A stretch of 64,000 nt of DNA, taken from positions 28,850,732 to 28,914,731 of the forward strand of contig CM057157.1 of assembly GCA_029962745.1 (NCBI GenBank), in the 5' to 3' direction. The first letter of the stretch is position 1. Each line of letters starts with the position of its first letter. This stretch comes from Echinometra lucunter. Taxonomy: Eukaryota; Echinodermata; Echinoidea; Camarodonta; Echinometridae. The notes under the pieces are model-generated. The model worked only from the letters and a program-made list of their open reading frames with translations, was not told the DNA's origin and ran no database searches. Below are positions 54,315 to 62,564 of the stretch, in pieces. A program made the translations under genes and the position numbers.

Positions 54315-55278
54315 CACTCGTCTTTCTTGTACTCGGCCATTTTTTGAAAAATAGTTTTTATTCAAGTTTTCTCAATGTATAAATCACTGCTATGTTACTG
54401 AACTCTTCTTTTAAGTGGATTTTTCATATTATTTTGTAAATCTTTATCTATATAATATTTGTAAGTTTATATACTTTGTTGTATGTCAGTTATTTATTGT
54501 TTTTATCCAGCAGGGCCCTCATTGAAAGCAGTTTTTTAACTGAAGAGGCTACCCTGCTTGGATAAAACTGTAAATAAAATAAAATAAATAAATTAAATAT
54601 AAACAACTTTTCAAAGTCCACTTTTTCATAGTTCCCAGATTAGTACAGTATGGTTTTGCTAGGCATGTTTAATGATTTGTAATTTATTTTATTTTGTTTT
54701 ATGTTTGCTACTTTGTATCCAAAATGAATAACATGCGAACCTTTAAAGTAACTAAATCAGTTGTCATGAATCATCAAAGTGAATCATTTTTATTGAAGAA
54801 AAGTGAATGCAGCTTAAAGAAAAGTCCCATGGGAGGAATATCCAATCAATCATATTTCCCCTGCAGAGCCCACTCAGTATGTTTGGCATTTGTCAAAGAT
54901 GCCAACCGTTCCTCTTTTGCAGTATTTTATACTGTTTTTATCAAAAATACTTCAGGTTTCATGGAAAATACTTATTTGTCAAAATTGTATTACTACTGTC
55001 TACACGTGTCTGTTGCAGAAAAGTGAAAATACTGTTTTTCCAACCAAAAAAACTATTTTTAATCTCTCAGAATACTGCAATGCATTGTACAATGTTGGCA
55101 TCCTTGATTTGTGCATGTCCTCTTTAGAGTGTCTTTGTGTTCTGCCTTGCTCTCCCTCTCTTTATGGGTAATTTATGACCCTCCATTCTTTTCCTGTTTC
55201 CCAGATGATTTATTGCCCTCATGTTCTTTATCTCTTTCTGTTTTCTCTTCCAGGTATAGGAGATCCTACAGGAAGTGA
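41099..55278 (+). CDS. PRPF38A: Pre-mRNA-splicing factor 38A, complete gene (nine coding exons)
   Basis: A U4/U6.U5 tri-snRNP-associated factor needed for spliceosome activation; nuclear. Exons: 41099-41228, 44091-44250, 45250-45371, 46279-46406, 48541-48606, 49864-49973, 50999-51138, 53437-53536, 55254-55278. All introns are GT-AG and the total is 981 nt, 326 residues (human 312). Residues about 1-180 form the PRP38 domain with hallmark stretches NPQYLVEKI, ESRYWKEECF, GGNIKPSPFLCLLLKML, YVRCLGALYIRL, YKYLEPLYNDYRKI, HVDEFIDELL and ERVCDIILPR. An acidic segment follows (EEDLDDMEDSSDDDIDI), then an RS-like tail (SPSPRHRRSRSRSPRR) and a terminal Asp/Arg/His-rich region ending RRSYRK. The start ATG is preceded by TCAAG in good context, though two out-of-frame ATGs lie just upstream. 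Confidence 0.97.
41229..43587. other. PRPF38A intron 1, left part: no further gene recognised
   Basis: Non-coding. Overlapping long frames at 42549-42959 (plus) and 42964-43413 (minus) have no recognisable family or exon structure. A repeat-like piece with CACCATGTGTAAATGTGTAA occurs near 42650-42730. Confidence 0.4.
43590..43858 (-). mobile_element. tRNA-derived SINE, family S-b (copy 1)
   Basis: The minus strand starts GTGGTCCAGTGGGTAAGTC (A-box) and has GGGTTTGAATTCC (B-box), then GACATTAATCTACATGTGCT and an AGGTACCCA-like body. It matches 44350-44628. In PRPF38A intron 1. Confidence 0.75.
44091..44250 (+). CDS. PRPF38A: PRPF38A exon 2
   Basis: 160 nt after TATATACAG, ending before GTAAGTGG. 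It encodes ELLVDKAMELRFIGGTFGGN, then the IKPSPFLCLLLKML core and PEKDIVIEFIKNEDF. Confidence 0.97.
44350..44628 (-). mobile_element. tRNA-derived SINE, family S-b (copy 2)
   Basis: The minus strand begins GTGGTCCAGTGGATAAGTC with B-box GGGTTTGAATCCC and ends in (TTA)n at its 3' side. Colinear with 43590-43858. It begins 100 bp after exon 2 of PRPF38A. Confidence 0.8.
44974..45030. repeat. Poly-T and poly-G tracts
   Basis: Alternating T and G homopolymers in PRPF38A intron 2. Confidence 0.85.
45203..45236. repeat. (TA)n microsatellite
   Basis: An AT-dinucleotide run ending 13 bp before the exon 3 acceptor of PRPF38A, where it replaces much of the usual pyrimidine tract. Confidence 0.85.
45250..45371 (+). 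CDS. PRPF38A: PRPF38A exon 3
   Basis: 122 nt, phase 2 to 1. It encodes YVRCLGALYIRLVGESLDVY, then KYLEPLYNDYRKIRRQDKNG, close to human YVRMLGALYMRLTGTAIDCYK. Confidence 0.97.
45672..45852. repeat. Tandem duplication, unit about 110 bp, in PRPF38A intron 3
   Basis: The string TTACATGAAATACATTTTA then ATCTTAGAGAAAAGAAA and TTTGACTTTTCACATTT occurs twice in succession (from about 45640 and 45755). Confidence 0.7.
45990..46247. mobile_element. Element E, uninterrupted copy
   Basis: Matches the two halves of 20215-20970 and crosses the T1 insertion point without interruption (CTTTCTTTTAATGTATATATC). It ends about 30 bp before PRPF38A exon 4. Confidence 0.7.
46279..46406 (+). CDS. PRPF38A: PRPF38A exon 4
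   Basis: 128 nt, phase 1 to 0. It encodes YFLSHVDEFIDELLNEERVC, then DIILPRVQKRHILEETEQLE and LR; human has MHVDEFIDELLHSERVCDII. It completes the PRP38 domain. Confidence 0.97.
46429..46455. repeat. (TTGA)n microsatellite
   Basis: TTGATTTATTGATTAATTGATTGATTGATTG-type tetranucleotide repeats shortly after PRPF38A exon 4. Given in outline only. Confidence 0.8.
46456..48540. other. PRPF38A intron 4: no gene recognised
   Basis: Non-coding. It has a degenerate run of ATGACAATGACCAGAT-like repeats (about 46690-46870) and two places where poly-G and poly-C flank GCATAATGGC or GCCATAATGC (about 47085 and 47765), which may bound an unidentified element. Confidence 0.4.
48541..48606 (+). CDS. PRPF38A: PRPF38A exon 5 (acidic segment)
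   Basis: 66 nt, phase 0 to 0, acceptor CATAAG. It encodes VSPLEEDLDDMEDSSDDDID and IP, equivalent to human VSALEEDMDDVESSEEEEEE. Confidence 0.95.
48742..49155 (-). mobile_element. TTAA MITE, family T1 (copy 6), complete
   Basis: 414 bp with TTAA at both ends, in PRPF38A intron 5. Confidence 0.9.
49864..49973 (+). CDS. PRPF38A: PRPF38A exon 6
   Basis: 110 nt, phase 0 to 2, between GAAAACAG and GTGAGA. It encodes EIHRSPERHRGSYHDHDRPR, then RSPSPRHRRSRSRSPR, the start of the RS-like tail. Confidence 0.93.
50235..50300 (-). mobile_element. (AGTTC)n with probable LINE tail in reverse
   Basis: Five or six CAGTT pentamers followed by TTTATTTTATTTCATATTTC, the reverse complement of an A-rich LINE 3' end. 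The flanking 300 bp is AT-rich and may belong to the same element. Confidence 0.4.
50713..50858. mobile_element. Short foldback MITE, TTTCATATAAG variant (copy 3)
   Basis: Ends GGGCCCCATTTCATATAAGT and ACTTGTTATCAG...GTTCTGTGAAACGAGGTCC form an imperfect hairpin; the core CTTGCATCTGATTGGCTGA is shared (inverted) with the other copies. In PRPF38A intron 6. Confidence 0.6.
50999..51138 (+). CDS. PRPF38A: PRPF38A exon 7 (RS tail)
   Basis: 140 nt, phase 2 to 1, after TTGTTCAG. It encodes RSRSPRRRSPSPRRDRERRR, then SRSPRRDSHRDRERRSRSRE and RRHRSP. The same sequence is open in another frame as a Glu/Gly-rich shadow. Confidence 0.94.
51166..51450 (+). mobile_element. tRNA-derived SINE, family S-a (copy 2)
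   Basis: The head has GTGTAGTGGTTCATTC (A-box) and GGGTTGGAATCCC (B-box, 51219-51231). The body shares CACTAATGTC, AAGAC, CACTCCCCACCCAGGTG and GCACT with 31832-32205. It begins about 30 bp after PRPF38A exon 7. Confidence 0.8.
51483..51888 (+). mobile_element. TTAA MITE, family T2 (copy 3), complete
   Basis: 406 bp between TTAA copies, ends CCCATAGCAGTACAG and CTGTACCTCTATGGG. In PRPF38A intron 7. Confidence 0.9.
52107..52135. repeat. Poly-T tract
   Basis: 29 or more consecutive T in PRPF38A intron 7. Confidence 0.9.
52529..53021. mobile_element. TTAA-flanked MITE, family T3 (copy 2)
   Basis: 493 bp with ends TTAAAGGCATTGGTTAAC and GTTAGCCAATGCCTTTAA. In PRPF38A intron 7. Confidence 0.85.
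53437..53536 (+). CDS. PRPF38A: PRPF38A exon 8
   Basis: 100 nt, phase 1 to 2, acceptor TTTATGATAG, donor GTAGGTG. It encodes RNYHRDERRDDRRDERNDDR, then YHHRHRSPSPDD. The Asp/Arg repeats DERRDDRRDER are built on a 15-bp CGTGATGAGAGA-like repeat. Confidence 0.88.
53793..54203 (+). mobile_element. TTAA MITE, family T2 (copy 4), complete
   Basis: 411 bp between TTAA copies, ends CCCATAGCAGTACAG and CTGTACCTCTATGGG. In PRPF38A intron 8. Confidence 0.9.
54283..54310. repeat. Poly-T tract
   Basis: About 28 T in PRPF38A intron 8. Confidence 0.9.
54505..54605 (+). mobile_element. Probable CR1/L2-like LINE 3' tail
   Basis: AGGGCCCTCATTGAAAGCAG then GAGGCTACCCTGCTTGGATA and (AAATA)n, the usual 3' end of CR1/L2-type LINEs in marine animals. 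No coding portion is seen. Confidence 0.5.
55254..55278 (+). CDS. PRPF38A: PRPF38A exon 9 (terminal)
   Basis: A 25-nt coding end after TCTCTTCCAG: it completes Arg, then YRRSYRK and TGA (55276-55278). No AATAAA is seen before the MITE at 55323; GAAATAAAAG at about 55728 inside the MITE could serve as poly(A) signal. Confidence 0.85.
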
Positions 55279-55322
55279 TTATAATACAGCCAGAACAGAC
55301 TCTCGTCGGACCGCTGGTGCAT

Positions 55323-55860
55323 AGCCCCCGTTCATATTACCCTATACCGCAATATTACTGATGCGCATCAGTGAGCGATTTCCCATGGACATTGTCCATA
55401 TTGTGGGAAAAATATGGTAATATTATTATATTGCGGTATTCTCCCTTTCACCCCCATTCATATTAGCTTCTGCAGTATTACGGTATTCAGTTCTGTCGGC
55501 AAGTCCCGCATTGCATCCCGGTTACCTAAGCATGCAACGCGCATTCTGCTGAGGTTAAACCACTGAACTCCACACTACAAACCTGTCAATGAGACGTGAT
55601 GCTCCACTATAAAAGCTGTAAATATTGCAGCTATTTTGCAGATGCTATTCATATCCACCATGTATCTACAATATTCCCGTAATATTACTAGGTCTCGATG
55701 CATCAAATAGGGTGCAAAATAAGTGTGAAATAAAAGGAAGCAAAATGCTGCAATATTTGGTGGAGGCCGCTCACATTACCTGTTGTCCGTAGCATATCTG
55801 TGAAATGGGCATATTATTTGCGCCTATCTTACGGATAAGTGAGTAATATGAACAGGGCTT
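55323..55860. mobile_element. MITE with AGCCCYGTTCATATTAC ends, just after PRPF38A
   Basis: The left end AGCCCCCGTTCATATTACC and right end GTAATATGAACAGGGCT are inverted. The interior repeats GCAATATTAC and CCCATTCATATTA motifs. It starts 45 bp after the PRPF38A stop, so it probably forms part of the 3' UTR. Confidence 0.8.
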
Positions 55861-55929
55861 ATTTGCATTTATGACCCGCTTCAGCATAAAAGGTCGTTAG
55901 TCACACTACTTGTGGCATTTGTGGCCTTT

Positions 55930-56165
55930 TTAGTGTTCACATCCGGATGAGATGCGTGGAGGTGAATTAGGAAGCACATTGACAGAAGCTGGCACCAGAT
56001 TAAAAGTATTCTTAAGTTTTGATATAGAAAGCATCAAACGCTTCATGTTCACTATGTGATCAAAATAACTTCTAAATGATACCGTGTTTTCTGCAGTGGT
56101 CTGCTTCACCTTCCCATGTGCCAAACATTGAACGGTATATATAACCTCTTCCACAGAGAATGTAT
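55930..56165 (-). other. Unassigned open frame
   Basis: Open for about 78 codons, reading VEEVIYTVQCLAHGKVKQTT, then YFDHIVNMKRLM and SPPRISSGCEH stop. Composition is protein-like, but no family, start or partner exon is identified. It may be a terminal exon of a minus-strand gene or chance. Confidence 0.2.
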
Positions 56166-56174
56166 CAGTTTTTG

Positions 56175-57432
56175 TCTCGCCTGCGTAGCGGAGCGAGACA
56201 TAGGTATCACTATTTCCGGTGTCGGCGTCGTCGGCGTCGTCGGCGTCGGCGTCGTCAACAATTGTGTTGTACACCCAATAACTTTCTATAGCTTTAAGGT
56301 GGGATCACCAAATTCATACCAGAGGTCCATCTCTTGAAGGCGCAGGTCAAGTTCGAATATGAGTCGAATTTGAATAAGGTCAAAGGTCAAAGGTCAATGA
56401 ACTTTCCATGACTGGCACTGTGCTATATTGTACACACAATAACTTTTTATACCTTCGAGGTAGGATTGCCAAATTCATACAAGAGGTCCATCTCTTGAAG
56501 GTGCAGGTCAAGTTCAAATGTGAGTTGAATTTGATTAAGGTCAAAGGTCAAAGGTCAATGAACTTTCCATGACTGGCACTGTGCTGTGTTGTACACACAA
56601 TAACTTTCTATAGCTTCGAGGTGGGATCACCAAATTTATACCAGAGGTACATCTCTTGAAGGCACAGGTCAAGTTTGAGTATGAGTTGAATTTGAATAAG
56701 GTCAGAGGTCAAAGGTCAATGAACTTTCCATGACTGGCACTGTGCTATATTGTACACACAATAACTTTTTATACCTTCGAGGTAGGATTGCCAAATTCAT
56801 ACAAGAGGTCCATCTCTTGAAGGTGCAGGTCAAGTTCGAATGTGAGTTGAATTTGATTAAGGTCAAAGGTCAAAGGTCAATGAACGTTCCATGACTGGCA
56901 CTGTGCTGTGTTGTACACACAATAACTTTCTATAGCTTCGAGGTGGGATCACCAAATTTATACCAGAGGTACATCTCTTGAAGGCACAGGTCAAGTTTGA
57001 GTATGAGTTGAATTTGAATAAGGTCAGAGGTCAAAGGTCAATGAACTTTCCATGACTGGCACTGTGCTATGTTGTACACACAATAACTTTCTATACCTTC
57101 AAGGTAGGATTGCCAAATTCATATGAGAGGTCCATCTCTTGAAGGTGCAGGTCAAGTTCGAATGTGAGTTGAATTTGATTAAGGTCAAAGGTCAATGAAC
57201 TTTTCATAACTGGCACTGCGCTATGCATGGAAATAATTATAGCTTCATAGTATTAACAGCATTCTTAGTGTTATCTGATTTCCTAGGGATAAAGTAGGCC
57301 TATACCATTATTGCATATGTAAACTGTCAGAACCACAATTCACCCCCTAAACTGCTGACAGCCTCAGAAGTCATATAGCATAGTTTTGACATGCAGTCTC
57401 TTCATGACTGCAATATGCAGGCGAGACAACGC
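56175..57432. mobile_element. GTCTCGCCTGC terminal-inverted-repeat element with satellite core
   Basis: It starts GTCTCGCCTGCGTAGCGGAG (itself hairpin-forming with CGAGAC) and ends GCAGGCGAGACAACGC, giving an inverted pair. A GTCGGCGTCGTCGGCGTC triplet run follows the left end, then the 161-bp array, then about 200 bp of unique sequence. Related elements are widespread in aquatic invertebrates (recalled, not checked). Confidence 0.8.
56269..57230. repeat. Six-unit 161-bp satellite with AGGTCA direct repeats
   Basis: TGTACAC begins at 56269, 56429, 56590, 56751, 56912 and 57073. Units 3 and 5 are almost identical, as are 2, 4 and 6, so the array is a 322-bp higher-order repeat. Most units contain AAGGTCAAAGGTCAAAGGTC or a one-base variant, giving perfect DR1 pairs. 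Confidence 0.92.
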
Positions 57433-57630
57433 TTGGCGTTTGCCTTGTTTAATGTTTGTGACATTTTCCCTTTTACCATGGATAATGTTTCATTGATAGG
57501 ATAATGTGTGTTTGTATTACCAAGCCTTACTTAATTCAAAGGAAGGAAATATTCTGGTGGAATAATAGATTCCAGAAATCCAAACATCATTCGGTCTGAT
57601 TTATGGTGCGAGAGAGAACTTTTTATTCTT

Positions 57631-58053
57631 TTATCCCATTCGTGACAGAGGTCCACATTTTGTGGTTTAGCCTAATAACTTTTGATGCAAAGCCCTCAAA
57701 ATCATACTAAATACATGAGCAGAAAGAGCAAAAATTCTACACAAACTGTGCCCATTTTGGTTGCGTCAATATTTGTTGTTTGATGCTGAAAATTTTTAAA
57801 AGGAAAATAAGCATTAAAATCCTTAACTTGGCAATGTGATAGAAAGTTTAAAATCACTCTTTTCTCCTGCAAATTGGCAACTTTTTAACCTCTTATCATA
57901 CTTTTTGTCAATTTATTTTTATTTCAGATACATGATGCTTTATAAAAAAAATGTAGCAATAAAATAAAAATGTTGGTGTTGCCAACTTGAAGAATAAAAA
58001 CATAAAAGCTCATCAAATTAGGCTTTAAATAATTCCTGTCACGAATGGGTAAA
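57631..58053 (-). mobile_element. TTAA MITE, family T1 (copy 7)
   Basis: Ends CCCATTCGTGACAG, flanks TTAT and GTAAAA where TTAA has mutated. Otherwise colinear with the other copies. Confidence 0.85.
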
Positions 58054-58294
58054 ATAATGATCCCATCGAAATGAAAGGTGTTTTGATGGGACCTTTGCAA
58101 TGGACTTAACAAAGTTTCTCCATGCGTCCATGGATATATGTTCTTCAAGATGTGTTCATGCATTAGCATGAATGTAAAAGCATATTCTAAGCAAGTATAT
58201 TGACCTGGAATCTGTTAAAGCTCTTGTGATATCCACATTATGCAGCCTCATTTGGAAAATAGAAATCTTTGCATAATACTATTGAAAACTGATG

Positions 58295-58700
58295 CTGGGC
58301 ACTTCCTGTTAAAGATAAACTTGAGTTCTGGTCATGCAGTGGTCATGTGAAAGAAACTGTTCCAAAGCAACTGGGAGAATTAGATGAGTTCTATATAAAC
58401 ACATGTCTAGTGTGAGATTTGGAGATTATTGAATTGATAAGAAATTCACTTACTTTGCCCAAAAGGTACTTGCACTGCACAAAGAAATGAGTATATGGGA
58501 CCACACACAAATCTGGCATGTTTGTTACCCCTGTACTTTTCAGATTTTTGGGGGTCATATTTCCAATATAAGGGCTTTTGAAGAGCATTGCTTCCTAGGG
58601 GAAATTTTTACTATGATATTCTTCCTAACTGACATGGAAAGAATGAGAAAGCTCACAAATTACCTTTCACCTTTCCTGGAAGTTGAGCTAGAATGTGATG
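58295..58700 (+). repeat. Dispersed repeat R, uninterrupted copy
   Basis: Contains AACTTGAGTTCTGGTCATGC, GTGAAAGAAACTGTTCCAAA, AAATTCACTTAC and ATGAGTATATGGGACCACAC. It supplies the empty site for the nested insertion at 59577. Confidence 0.75.
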
Positions 58701-58734
58701 GGAAATGAATTGATTTAATTGCAGTCTAAACCAT

Positions 58735-58798
58735 ATTGGGAGAGAAACCTGTGCGAGTCCATATTATTGGGAGAGAAACCTGTGCGAGTCCAAGTATT
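58735..58798. repeat. 30-bp direct duplication
   Basis: TTGGGAGAGAAACCTGTGCG and AGTCC occur twice in immediate succession, separated by ATATTA. Confidence 0.85.
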
Positions 58799-59576
58799 GT
58801 CGATGTAATGTAGTGAACTCAACAACAAAAATCTCATTGTCTCATTTTTGTAGAGGCCCACCAACTTTGATTCAGAATTCTAAAACGGCAGTTAACATCG
58901 TAATGCCAACATTGTGAAGTTCAGCATGCTAAATCCAGTCCCAATGCCAGCCAGATATCTTTGAGTCGTGGCCAAGGATAATTTGTATGGTCATGTAGCT
59001 CCTTCAGTGTTGTTGAATGAGTTGTGTGTATTACAAATGCACTATTCGAAGAAGAGTAGGGGGAAACCCCGGTGTAGTGGTACACCTGCACATCCCAATT
59101 ATTTGTATAGGGAGGAGAGACCTGAGGGTCACAGTGATTAAGTTCGCTTTTTCCCTCTCAAGCCTAGGTGATGTGATGCAAAATACTTGATGATAATTTT
59201 TTTCATTTCATATAAGAAAAATTTTGTGACAAAATGAAATGATAAACAGCACAATACAATTCTTGAACATAGATGTTTAAAGAAATATAAATGTATTCAG
59301 ATTTGCTTCAAATTTCCTTTTCTTCTCCCTTCATTCTACCCCATCCCTGCAAGCCCCCAAGGGGGTTGTTTAGAATTGTGAATTGTGATTAGTCCCTTTA
59401 ACCAAATGAATGATATGCTCTGTTTCTGAACCCACGCTTGTGATCGTTCTCTATTTATTCCACATCCTGTTTGAATCCTGCTGCATGAGAGTACGCCAAA
59501 GTTTTGGATAATTAATTACGGCTTCTGCTTCAGTTTCATGATAGACATTATTCCTTAAAGATATACTTGAGTTCTG

Positions 59577-60370
59577 GGGGGTGTTTCACAAAGACTTAAA
59601 GGCATTGGCTAACTTTGTGAGTAGCTGATTTAAAAAATTCTCAAACTAAGATGGAACATGTGTATGAGTACTTACATTTGTACTCAAAAACCCTGAAACC
59701 AACCATAATTTGGAATGAAAAAGTGTAAGTTAGACGCAAACGGCGATTTTATTATCTTCGTCTCACGAGACAATCACTAAGAGGACCACTTTGCTTGAAT
59801 TTGAAAATGCCGTTATGTGCCTCCCGCCGCGTGATACGCCAATGCACACAGTACGGTAAGGTGAGTAATACGTGCATGCGCACCCCTTATGTCTATTCTG
59901 TGCAACCGACCCTCGTATATTTTTCAAACATTGGTTCACATTTTTGATATTTAAAAACACTTCCTGTGGATATTATACTTTGAAACTTTCAGACTGGTAT
60001 TTTTACACTATAACCCTTATGTTTATCCCATTTTCAAGTAACAAAACAAGATTTTTTCAAATCATAACAATGTTAACCAATGTCTTTAAGATTGACTGAA
60101 ATCGCACTTAACTATGGCCGGCCATTCATGCCACTTTTTTTTTTTTTCACCACAGGTCTCTCATAGGATTTGAAAATCGTGACAAATCTGCAGAATTGAC
60201 CTTTTTTTGTAGTTCCTTGATGAAGAAAACAAAGGTGAAATCTGCATATTTGTGCCCATGATTTTCACATCCCTTGAGAGACTGATAGTGAAAACAAACT
60301 CCGGCGTGAACGGCCAGCTGTAGTTAAGTGTGATTTGAGTCAGTCTTAGTCTTTGAGAAACACCCCCTGG
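59577..60370. mobile_element. Foldback MITE, family F, interrupted by T3
   Basis: Ends GGGGGTGTTTCACAAAGACT and AGTCTTTGAGAAACACCCCC. F sequence resumes after T3 at 60090 with GATTGACTGAAATCGCACTT, as in 35279-35490 up to there; the central region differs and contains its own ATTTTCAC/GTGAAA pairing. Confidence 0.8.
59596..60089. mobile_element. TTAA-flanked MITE, family T3 (copy 3), inside F
   Basis: Ends TTAAAGGCATTGGCTAAC and GTTAACCAATGTCTTTAA, orientation opposite to copies 1 and 2. The F copy at 35279 has a single TTAA at the same point. Confidence 0.85.
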
Positions 60371-60705
60371 TCATGTGATCACAGTGTGAAAGAAACTTTT
60401 TCAAAGCAATTTGGGAAAGGTTGATTAAGTGTTACTTTAAAAAGATTTGTGTATAGCTAGTGGTTTTGAAATCATCAAAGTGGTAAGAAATTCACTCACT
60501 GTTGCTGAAAGCACATGCCCTGCGCAAAGAAATGGTTATATGGGACTGCACACAAGTCTTCCGGTGAAACACTCGGTCTGTGTTGAATCACATTTCGAAT
60601 ATGAGGGCAGTGGAAGAGCAGTCCTTCACAAGGGTTGTCATATAGCTGTTATGATATTCTTCCAAAGTGACATGAGAATGATTACAGTGCTCTCAGAATT
60701 ATTTT

Positions 60706-60905
60706 TCACCTTAAAGTTTCTGCCTTCTCCTGTGTCATGTCCTCTAATGCATCCTCACTAGTGATCTGGCATGTGACAGGTTTATTGACCTCGCTTCCCA
60801 CCACAACCATCTCTCCACTTCTATGATCATGAGCCATCCAATAACGAAGCAACAAAACTTCACTGTCCAACAAACTAAGATAGGCCTTAAAGGGGGTACC
60901 CAATG
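60706..60905 (-). other. Unassigned candidate coding exon
   Basis: An open frame between a good acceptor (ATTGTTTCAG) and a possible donor (TTAAG/GTGAAA). It reads GTPFKAYLSLLDSEVLLLRY, then WMAHDHRSGEMVVVGSEV and ITSEDALEDMTQEKAETLR. The composition is convincingly protein-like and GC is above the surroundings. No ATG opens it, I recognise no family, and the donor falls at the edge of repeat R. It may be an internal exon of a minus-strand gene whose start lies beyond 64 kb, or a pseudo-exon. Confidence 0.35.
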
Positions 60906-60959
60906 CTGAAACAATTAGTTCATTTAAAAGAGCTTGATTTCATAATCAGAAAATCATCT

Positions 60960-62360
60960 GCCTAAAGTTTTTTAAAAAGTCGTGTTGCCTAGGAAACCCC
61001 CAAATTTGGTAAGATTTCAGGATATTTTTGACCCCTCAGCAGTGACCCAGTTTCAACTGGGTACCCACTTTTACGTCAAAATGACGTCATAGTGGGTACC
61101 TTGTCGCGCACTTCTAGCAAAATGTGCGCAAGGTTCAATACATATTGTACAGTCTAGTGCGCAGCACAACTGCAATGCGCGAAGCTGGGTACCCACTTTT
61201 ACGTCATACCTCATACTCAATTTTTTTGGTCAACTCTTGACTTTTTTATGAGAAAATTATCCAAAATGCATTGATTTCGATTGAAGATCATCAAATTTTT
61301 AATGTTATTCTTCTTAGAATTCTATTCTCGATCATATATCTAAAAAAAAAAATGTGTAATCACTTTAACTTTTTGGGAAAAAAACCCAGTGAATTTGATA
61401 AATGGTAATATATTTTATTTGGATGAGTGAAATCGTCATTTGTGCAAGTGCTGTGGTGATATAAGGTATCAGGTCCATAATGGAACAATACTTGTACCCT
61501 ATACAGATATTGATTGCTTTGAGGGGCATGGTTGAAACTATAGCTCCTCAGTGATCTCAAAACTGTGCTGTGCCACGAGACGAAGTCTCAAGATCACCAA
61601 GGGGCTATAGTTGTAATTGTGACCCAAAAAACAAGCAGCCTGGGCGTGGATCCCCCCAAAGTGGATATTTCGACAAAATATCTTTGGCAAAATGTATTAC
61701 CAATCTTAAAGAGTAGTGCGCTTGTGTATAGATTGTAAACATACACATCTGTTTGCGTCACTCCTATTTACCAGGGGAACTTTGCCTGGTTAGTATTTTT
61801 TGCTATACTGCCCACCAATCAGTAGTAAATTTCATGAAGATTTAACCAATCAGAGGCCTGGAATCTAGATATATGCAGTGAAGAATTTGAAATGTTGATG
61901 AAATGAGAAGCGATTACAGATCTCCAAAATCAAGAGAGTCATGTTTTACAGAAGTACTTTTGTGAATTATGTTTCGTGAATAAATTGCACAGCTTTTGAT
62001 GACAGTTGCATGGTAGTAACCTCTGTTACTTGTGTGTGTTGTGTATGGAATCATTTAAGAGAAATACGGTTGGAATGTGATGCTTAAAAATGTGATAGTG
62101 GCAGTTGTGCATGCAGAAATGGCTATTATGACAATGCTAGTGATTGTAGTAACTGTGGTGATGATAGTTGATATATATGATGAAAATAGTGATGACAATA
62201 ATGGATAATTTTGATGTGATAAGTCATATTAGTCCGGTAGCCATGGGGGGTAAGATTGCATTGGAATGTTATAGTTTTTTTTTTAATTGATATCGACTGT
62301 TTAGACCTTCTATTTCAACAATCCACATGCTGGAGCTCTGTCAGCATTGAGCAATTTGAG
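60960..62360. other. No gene recognised
   Basis: Non-coding. GGGTACCCACTTTTACGTCA occurs twice (about 61057 and 61185), once next to ATGACGTCAT, suggesting a small foldback or duplicated segment. TGATGAT-type low complexity occurs at 62100-62220. Confidence 0.4.
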
Positions 62361-62368
62361 ATATACGC

Positions 62369-62408
62369 GAAAATCCAAAATGGCCGCCGGCGGCCATCTT
62401 GGATTTTC
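62369..62408. repeat. 40-bp palindrome of YY1-like motifs
   Basis: GAAAATCCAAAATGGCCGCC is followed directly by its reverse complement with one mismatch (GGCGGCCATCTTGGATTTTC). Two more ATGGCSGCY motifs follow at 62529-62540 and 62548-62561. Confidence 0.85.
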
Positions 62409-62564
62409 TGTTTACCTACTTTAAACATCCCAAGAATGTTCAAAAATTGGAAATAAGGGTTTTGGGGGATGGAAAATCCAGATCTGAGGTTATTTTGAGG
62501 ATATGACTATTTCTTGATGTCTAGATATAAAATGGCGGCTATTTTTCAAGATGGCCGCCATATG

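Larger units (their letters stand above)
59545..60712 (+). repeat. Dispersed repeat R, interrupted by nested insertions
   Basis: The left part ends ACTTGAGTTCTGG at about 59577. The right part resumes TGGTCATGTGATC at about 60369 and continues colinear with 58335-58700. The interruption is an F element that itself contains a T3 element. Confidence 0.75.

Noticed and set aside
54694..55171. Frames of 93-110 codons before the last PRPF38A exon
   Set aside because: Three overlapping frames in the same stretch, low-complexity Phe/Ser/Tyr composition, and no acceptor or donor in phase with PRPF38A.
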